NCBI GenBank assembly: GCA_041648505.1
Contig: JBAZOY010000080.1
Coordinates: forward strand, 1 to 9,278
Source of the DNA: JBAZOY01 sp041648505
Lineage (GTDB): Bacteria > Desulfobacterota > Syntrophia > Syntrophales > CG2-30-49-12
Length of the DNA stretch: 9,278 nt
Direction of reading: 5' to 3'
Shown: in pieces, positions 5,209-9,278 of the stretch
Layout of the letters: the number at the start of each line of letters is the position of its first letter
How positions within the stretch are numbered: the stretch's first letter is position 1
The notes under the pieces: generated by a model
The model's database searches: none
Told to the model about the DNA's origin: nothing
Seen by the model: the letters and a program-made list of their open reading frames with translations, nothing else
Program-made: the position numbers and the translations under genes

Positions 5209-6050
5209 CCAACCTTTCCCATCTTCACCGCATCAGCAACCAAAGCAACCTTCTTCATCTCCTTAACGTCATGAACCCTGATAATATTTGCGCCGTTAAG
5301 GATGGATATTGCAACTGCTGCGGCAGTCCCTTCGAGGCGCTCTGACGCAGGTGCATCACCAAGTATCTTACCTATGAACGCCTTTCTTGAAGGGCCTATG
5401 AGCAATGGTTTTTCAAGGAGAGTAAATTCATGGAGGTTTTTTATTATCTCAAGGTTATGGTCGAAGGTCTTTCCGAACCCGATTCCGGGATCTATTATTA
5501 TCTTATCCTCAGCTATTCCAAATTTTACGGCAAGCCTTATACTAATCCTCAGATAATCCATAATCTCAGGGATAAGCGCTTCATATACAGGATTAACCTG
5601 CATATTCTTAGGCGTTCCTTTAACATGCATTATCACAACAGGCACTTTATATTCAGAGACAACTTTAGGCATGTCAGGATCAGAACGAAGCCCGCTTATA
5701 TCATTGACCATTGAAGCGCCTGCCTCCAATGCCCTTTTTGCAACCTCTGCCTTATAAGTGTCTATGGATATTGGCACTTTAATATCTTTTGCAATCGTCT
5801 CTATGACGGGTATCGTGCGCCTTAATTCTTCTTCCAGAGGAACAGGCTCAGAGCCGGGCCTTGTTGATTCTCCGCCGATATCAATGATATTAGCGCCCTC
5901 TTCTACCATCTCGTATGCCCTTTTAATTGCAAGGGATTTATCAAAGTATTGCCCGCCTTCTGAGAATGAATCAGGGGTAACATTGAGGATGCCCATGATG
6001 TGGGTCTTCTTGGAAAAGTCTAATGAAAAATTTGACCAGGTTAGTTTCAT
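5205..6050 (-). CDS. folP: Dihydropteroate synthase
   Basis: Condenses 7,8-dihydropterin pyrophosphate with p-aminobenzoate to give dihydropteroate in folate synthesis, the step inhibited by sulfonamides. The 281-residue protein is full length for a TIM-barrel DHPS. Conserved motifs in order are IMGILNVTPDSFSEGG (18-33), IIDIGGESTRPGSEPV, ISIDTYKAEVA, MVNDISGL, VIMHVKGTP, the pterin-site DPGIGFGK, GPSRKAFIG, and the C-terminal IRVHDVKEM. All expected catalytic-loop residues are present, with no insertion of the type seen in mobile sulfonamide-resistance enzymes, so this reads as the housekeeping copy. ATG at 6050 is the first start codon after an in-frame upstream stop; the ribosome binding site is weak. 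It stands alone on this strand, without the ftsH, folK or glmM neighbours common elsewhere, and converges on vapC with overlapping stop codons. Confidence 0.97.
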   Translation of the reverse strand: MKLTWSNFSLDFSKKTHIMGILNVTPDSFSEGGQYFDKSLAIKRAYEMVEEGANIIDIGGESTRPGSEPVPLEEELRRTIPVIETIAKDIKVPISIDTYKAEVAKRALEAGASMVNDISGLRSDPDMPKVVSEYKVPVVIMHVKGTPKNMQVNPVYEALIPEIMDYLRISIRLAVKFGIAEDKIIIDPGIGFGKTFDHNLEIIKNLHEFTLLEKPLLIGPSRKAFIGKILGDAPASERLEGTAAAVAISILNGANIIRVHDVKEMKKVALVADAVKMGKVG

Positions 6051-6150
6051 AAGATTATCAGATACAGATAAATCTTCCCTTTGCTATTTCTTTTGTCCTT
6101 TCAGGATGTTCTGCAAATATCATAATATGCGCAGGACTTCAAATGCAATC

Positions 6151-6166
6151 CACTCCAGATGGAGTG
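6151..6166. repeat. Short perfect hairpin upstream of folP
   Basis: CACTCC-AGAT-GGAGTG is a 6-bp perfect stem with a 4-nt loop, about 100 bp upstream of the folP start. No T-run follows on either strand, so it is not a canonical terminator. It could be an operator or 5'-leader structure. Apart from this I see no gene, RNA or clear promoter in 6051-6302. Confidence 0.35.
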
Positions 6167-6302
6167 TAATAATAACCTATTCAGTACAATTAGGTCCAAA
6201 AAACTATGGTCGCTTTGGGTTATCCAGGTGCCGCTTGAACTTGATTTATATTCGGTCAAACAGTTGTTGTTATTGCTGTCATTGGTAAACGGAGTATAGA
6301 CC

Positions 6303-6496
6303 TTAATGCGGTTTAAACCCGGCCTTGCAGTTACAACTCCGGCCTTTGTCTATCGTTATCGCGTCGGAAGTCTTACTCTGGCCCCGTGACCTTGTTGCAT
6401 TGCCTGAATGACAGCTTACATTGGTGTAGGCGCCACCTGTAGTTGAGAATGTATATGTGGATGGTTCCCCCCTGCTTGTAACTCGGCACATTTTTA
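6303..6496 (-). pseudogene. Decayed, frameshifted cytochrome repeat remnant
   Basis: Reading the minus strand past the cytochrome stop (TGA, 6499-6497) gives recognisable repeat sequence in other frames. In one frame NVPSYKQGG matches the cytochrome segment beginning NVPQITISS. After a G6 tract (C at 6467-6472 on the plus strand) a second frame reads TYTFSTTGGAYTNVSCH, matching TYTYNSTGGTCANIACH of the last intact unit. In the remnant the first Cys of the CX4CH motif is Tyr, and the terminal CAKCH-PGF region has become CNCKAGF without a heme His. Two frame changes plus lost heme residues point to a dead duplicate of the last repeat. Alternatively it is the original C-terminus, cut off by frameshifts or sequencing errors. 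The frame stops with TAA at 6305-6303. Confidence 0.6.
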
Positions 6497-9278
6497 TCAG
6501 GGGAAAAATCCGGGATGGCATTTCGCGCACATTATTGCCCCTTTATCGCCCCATGTGGCGTTTTGACCCCCGGGGTGAACATGGCAGGCTATGTTGGCGC
6601 AGGTACCACCGGTCGAATTGTATGTATAGGTAAAACTCGAAGATATTGTTATTTGGGGAACGTTGGTTTGCCATGTCAACCCCGCTGTCGGAGATACATT
6701 ATAAGCCTTGTTGACATGATTCGTCTTGTTCGTGATAGTAACTCCGTCAGACGTGGTGTCGGCATGGCAGTAGTGGCATCCGAAATGGGCTACGTGTATT
6801 GCATGGCTGTTTGTCTTCGGCGAACCACTTGTGTAATTTGGTGGATTTCCATGGCACGCACTACATGCCAAAGCTCCTGAACCCCAGTTTGCAGAAGTAT
6901 TGTTAGGTATTGAATCTGTTGAAACAGATGTGCCGTCACTATGGCAGTAGGTATTGGAGCAATTACTGTAGCCATCTCCCGGAGCAGAAGCGCCGTTGTA
7001 TACCCCGCTTCCGAAATACGTATCGAACATGACATTGATTGAACCGTCTGCATGCAAAGTTTTTTCAGATGTGGAATGGCACTGATTGGTACAGGTGCTT
7101 CCATCAAAAATACCTGCTGCTGCGGAATTCCATTTATGACATAATGTGCATCTATTTATTTTATACGAATTAAAAGTATATGCCATATGCTGTGAATGAC
7201 TTCCTGAAGCGATAGTTGTACCGTGGAAATAAGTCATATCCGCAGGAGCATGACACTTGTCGCAATTAATTGTTGTTCCCCAATTAGGCGTATCATATGA
7301 GCTTGGAGCGCCCACCCCGCCGTTCGGTTGCACATTCGAATGACAATAAACATTACTGCATGTTCCATATGCACGAGGCGTTGTTCCATCAGATGGCACT
7401 GCTGTGCCTGAAGCAATGCTATAGGTAGACGTTCCTGAAACCCTCGAGTCTGCTATATCAAACTTCCAGTCAACTTTGCCGCTTACATGTTTAATCTTGT
7501 CGGAAATTGTATAGCTTGAAGGACCGGAACCTCCGACGATATCCTTGTGACACAGTGTGCATGCATATTCCCTATTATATGTGTACTGGTTTACACCTTT
7601 AAGAAGCTTCGTTGCAGTCACATGCTTTTCATGGCTTCCACTCGTTGTTTGACTCGTATTCGATGCTCCATGGCATGTACCGCAGGCAGCACTTGAAGCA
7701 TTGCCCCATGCTGGAGTTGCATTCTTGCCGCTGCCGTTATATTTACCGTGACAGTAGGTATTGGAACAGCTTCCATATGCATCTCCCGGTGTTGGTGCAC
7801 CTGAATAAGTGCCTGCACTACCCCCGTATATCGGTGCAAATGCAACATCTATGGAACCATTGGCATGTTTGTCCCTTGGTTTTAAAGTGGGTTCAGGAGA
7901 ATGGCAGCCTGCACATCTGTCCTTGTTGTAATAGTTATGGCAACGCTGACAGGTAGGCTCTGTCCCATATTCAAAATGTTTCGTATGGCTGCCCGTCGCT
8001 AATTTAGCAGCATGGCCGGAATAGTGGCAATTATTACTACAATGAGGGGCCACCAACGTGCTGCCCCACGTCGGTGAATCGTAGTCAACGGGACTGCCCG
8101 GAGGCGATGACTGCACCTTACTGTGGCAGTAAATGTTAGTACATGTGCCATAGCCATCAAGCATCGTCTGGGTGCCGCCGTAGCTGCCGCCTGTTGTCTT
8201 TGGGTCTGTTGAAAATACTACTTCGGATTTATTATTCACATGCAAAGAAGCATCACTGTTTGGATCTTTGTGGCACAGGCTGCAACTATAATTATATCCA
8301 CCGAGATAGGCAAGGGTATGAATAGAATGGTTTCCCCTTGAGGGAGGACTTGCTGCAGTGGCGCCATGACATGTACCACAGGCTCCTGTTGCAGAATTAT
8401 CCCAGACAGGTGTTGTATCAGATCCTCCATTTGGAGCCATTGTTGAACCATGGCAGTAGCTATTGCTGCATTCCTTTAACCCACCACTTGATGTGGTTGT
8501 TGCAGGACTTGTTGCTGTAGCATTATATGCAACACCGGATTGTCCGTTGTATGCGCCGCCCTGAGCACCTCCGCTGAAATTGTAGAATCCTATTGTTACA
8601 GCATTGCCGCTGTTATGAGTTGAGCCGCTGCCCACACTGTTATAATGACATCCGCTGCATGAAATACTTTGTGTTGTTACATGTGCATTATGAGCTCCTG
8701 CTGTTACAGAGCCTGTTGAGCTTGGATTTGTGAATCCAACCATTGAACTTGTATCAACAGGTGGATTGCCGTGACATGCTGTACATGATGCCTTGAACCC
8801 TCCTGTATGAGTATGACAGCCCTTGCAACTTTCACCTGCGTAATGATTATCGCTACTCCCTGTGTTCCTGAAACGCGGATCATGATTTGTGGGATTCTGT
8901 GTCTTTGTATGGCATACCTCGCATATCCCGTCTATTGTTGCATCTCCGTCTGCAGAGGACTTGTTGCCGGTCTGCCTGAAAAACCTCACAGATTTCCCGT
9001 TAACCACTTCCTTTACGAGTTTCCCGTACACTATTGCAAAGGTCTGACCCGGCTTTATATATGTCAGGTTGATTGCGTCTCCGCCGCCTGTGTTTATTGT
9101 GATTGTGTCTACAGTATTGCTGAGTATCCTGTAATTAAAGCTCTGATATGATACATTGGGAATAAGTATCATGCCCTTCCACTGGTCAGGTGTCCAGCCT
9201 GCCCCTGCCTTAGTTAAGGAGTTTGCCGTAACCGCTGCGGATTTATCAGTAAGATTATTAAGATAACTTGCAGTCTTG
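6497..9278 (-). CDS. Giant multiheme cytochrome c, CX4CH/CXXCH repeat type (5'-partial)
   Basis: An electron-transfer protein that would be exported and carry covalent c-type hemes outside the cytoplasm. The frame runs open to the window end: 35 codons upstream of the internal Met at 9172 (ending TPDQWKG) are family-like, so the N-terminus and signal peptide lie beyond. In 926 visible residues I count 23 heme motifs: 15 CXXCH, 6 CX4CH (such as CSNTYCH and CTNIYCH) and 2 CX3CH (CSNNCH, CTNQCH). Six modules share the pattern GSH..H, CxLCH, GSI-V-F, YxGA-PGDGYG, CX4CH, a Trp-Gly, then CXXCH or CX3CH, as in the Geobacter CxxxxCH...CXXCH domain proteins (TIGR01904). The extra GSH and HVN/HAN histidines could be distal heme ligands. 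The region before the first heme is beta-like and Thr/Ser/Gly-rich. The stop follows CAKCHPGFFP; a broken repeat lies just beyond. Extracellular respiration or metal reduction is a plausible role but not shown here. Confidence 0.93.
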   Translation of the reverse strand, partial: KTASYLNNLTDKSAAVTANSLTKAGAGWTPDQWKGMILIPNVSYQSFNYRILSNTVDTITINTGGGDAINLTYIKPGQTFAIVYGKLVKEVVNGKSVRFFRQTGNKSSADGDATIDGICEVCHTKTQNPTNHDPRFRNTGSSDNHYAGESCKGCHTHTGGFKASCTACHGNPPVDTSSMVGFTNPSSTGSVTAGAHNAHVTTQSISCSGCHYNSVGSGSTHNSGNAVTIGFYNFSGGAQGGAYNGQSGVAYNATATSPATTTSSGGLKECSNSYCHGSTMAPNGGSDTTPVWDNSATGACGTCHGATAASPPSRGNHSIHTLAYLGGYNYSCSLCHKDPNSDASLHVNNKSEVVFSTDPKTTGGSYGGTQTMLDGYGTCTNIYCHSKVQSSPPGSPVDYDSPTWGSTLVAPHCSNNCHYSGHAAKLATGSHTKHFEYGTEPTCQRCHNYYNKDRCAGCHSPEPTLKPRDKHANGSIDVAFAPIYGGSAGTYSGAPTPGDAYGSCSNTYCHGKYNGSGKNATPAWGNASSAACGTCHGASNTSQTTSGSHEKHVTATKLLKGVNQYTYNREYACTLCHKDIVGGSGPSSYTISDKIKHVSGKVDWKFDIADSRVSGTSTYSIASGTAVPSDGTTPRAYGTCSNVYCHSNVQPNGGVGAPSSYDTPNWGTTINCDKCHAPADMTYFHGTTIASGSHSQHMAYTFNSYKINRCTLCHKWNSAAAGIFDGSTCTNQCHSTSEKTLHADGSINVMFDTYFGSGVYNGASAPGDGYSNCSNTYCHSDGTSVSTDSIPNNTSANWGSGALACSACHGNPPNYTSGSPKTNSHAIHVAHFGCHYCHADTTSDGVTITNKTNHVNKAYNVSPTAGLTWQTNVPQITISSSFTYTYNSTGGTCANIACHVHPGGQNATWGDKGAIMCAKCHPGFFP
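6581..8470 (-). repeat. Six tandem CX4CH heme modules within the cytochrome gene
   Basis: The CX4CH motifs lie at 8450-8470, 8123-8143, 7748-7768, 7340-7360, 6941-6961 and 6581-6601, giving module spacings of 327, 375, 408, 399 and 360 bp. Bases are also conserved around the motif: the plus strand reads GCAGTAGGTATTGGAGCA at 6944-6961 and a one-to-two-base variant at 7751-7768, showing duplication at DNA level and not only motif convergence. Confidence 0.8.

Noticed and set aside
6051..6130. Short minus-strand frame before folP (starting MIFAEHPERT) as a leader peptide or small gene
   Set aside because: It is about 21 codons from its ATG, ends 4 nt before the folP start region, and lacks a ribosome binding site or recognisable motif.
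5758..6288. 176-codon open frame on the plus strand over the folP 5' region
   Set aside because: Most of it is the complement of conserved DHPS motifs, and the remainder reads as low-complexity, Cys/Ser-rich translation of non-coding DNA.
7611..7960. Plus-strand frame rich in His and Cys antisense to the cytochrome
   Set aside because: The His/Cys content is a by-product of the complementary heme-motif codons; there is no start signal and no family resemblance.
6497..9172. Treating ATG at 9172 as the true cytochrome start
   Set aside because: The frame stays open for 35 more codons to the window end with family-like sequence (TPDQWKG before the Met), and no signal peptide follows the internal Met, so the gene is partial.

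Overview
The window looks like a bacterial chromosome of moderate GC. Two conserved metabolic genes flank a small accessory stretch, and a large multiheme cytochrome gene fills the right third. A GTP-dependent PEP carboxykinase, a CX4CH/CXXCH-type giant cytochrome c and dispersed intergenic hairpin repeats together suggest an anaerobic or metal/sulfur-cycling lineage such as Nitrospirota or Desulfobacterota. That placement is inference from gene content only.

Layout. (1) 3-1409 (+) is the 3' part of a GTP-type PEP carboxykinase gene (pckG), cut by the left edge. (2) 1402-3111 (+) overlaps its end by 8 bp. It encodes a 569-residue protein that reads as two tandem, divergent protein-kinase-like domains, the first with plausible catalytic residues and the second without them. 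(3) 3112-3531 is non-coding and repeat-rich: two copies of a 21-bp direct repeat, a pair of REP-like hairpins whose four arms are all mutually complementary, then a good sigma-70-type promoter followed at once by an inverted plus tandem repeat. (4) 3532-3750 (+) is a 72-residue single-pass membrane protein. A hairpin with integron attC-like layout follows its stop codon (3754-3816). (5) 3835-4479 (+) is a DUF5677-like hypothetical protein. (6) 4480-4646 holds a C-rich hairpin between 8-bp direct repeats, then an AT-rich promoter/operator region with three TGCATA boxes. (7) 4647-5208 (+) is a VapB/VapC-type toxin-antitoxin pair. (8) 5205-6050 (-) is complete folP (dihydropteroate synthase), whose stop codon overlaps the vapC stop. 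(9) 6051-6302 is intergenic with one short hairpin. (10) 6303-6496 (-) is a decayed, frameshifted copy of a cytochrome repeat. (11) 6497-9278 (-) is a giant multiheme cytochrome c, truncated at its N-terminus by the right edge, with 23 heme motifs in the 926 visible residues: 15 CXXCH, 6 CX4CH and 2 CX3CH.

How the parts relate. pckG and the double-kinase-like gene are probably co-transcribed, and the second product could act on central carbon metabolism, but nothing in the sequence proves this. The stretch 3112-5208 behaves as an accessory insertion zone (repeats, possible gene cassette, toxin-antitoxin module) between pckG and folP. The cytochrome is most likely an exported electron-transfer protein unrelated to its neighbours here.
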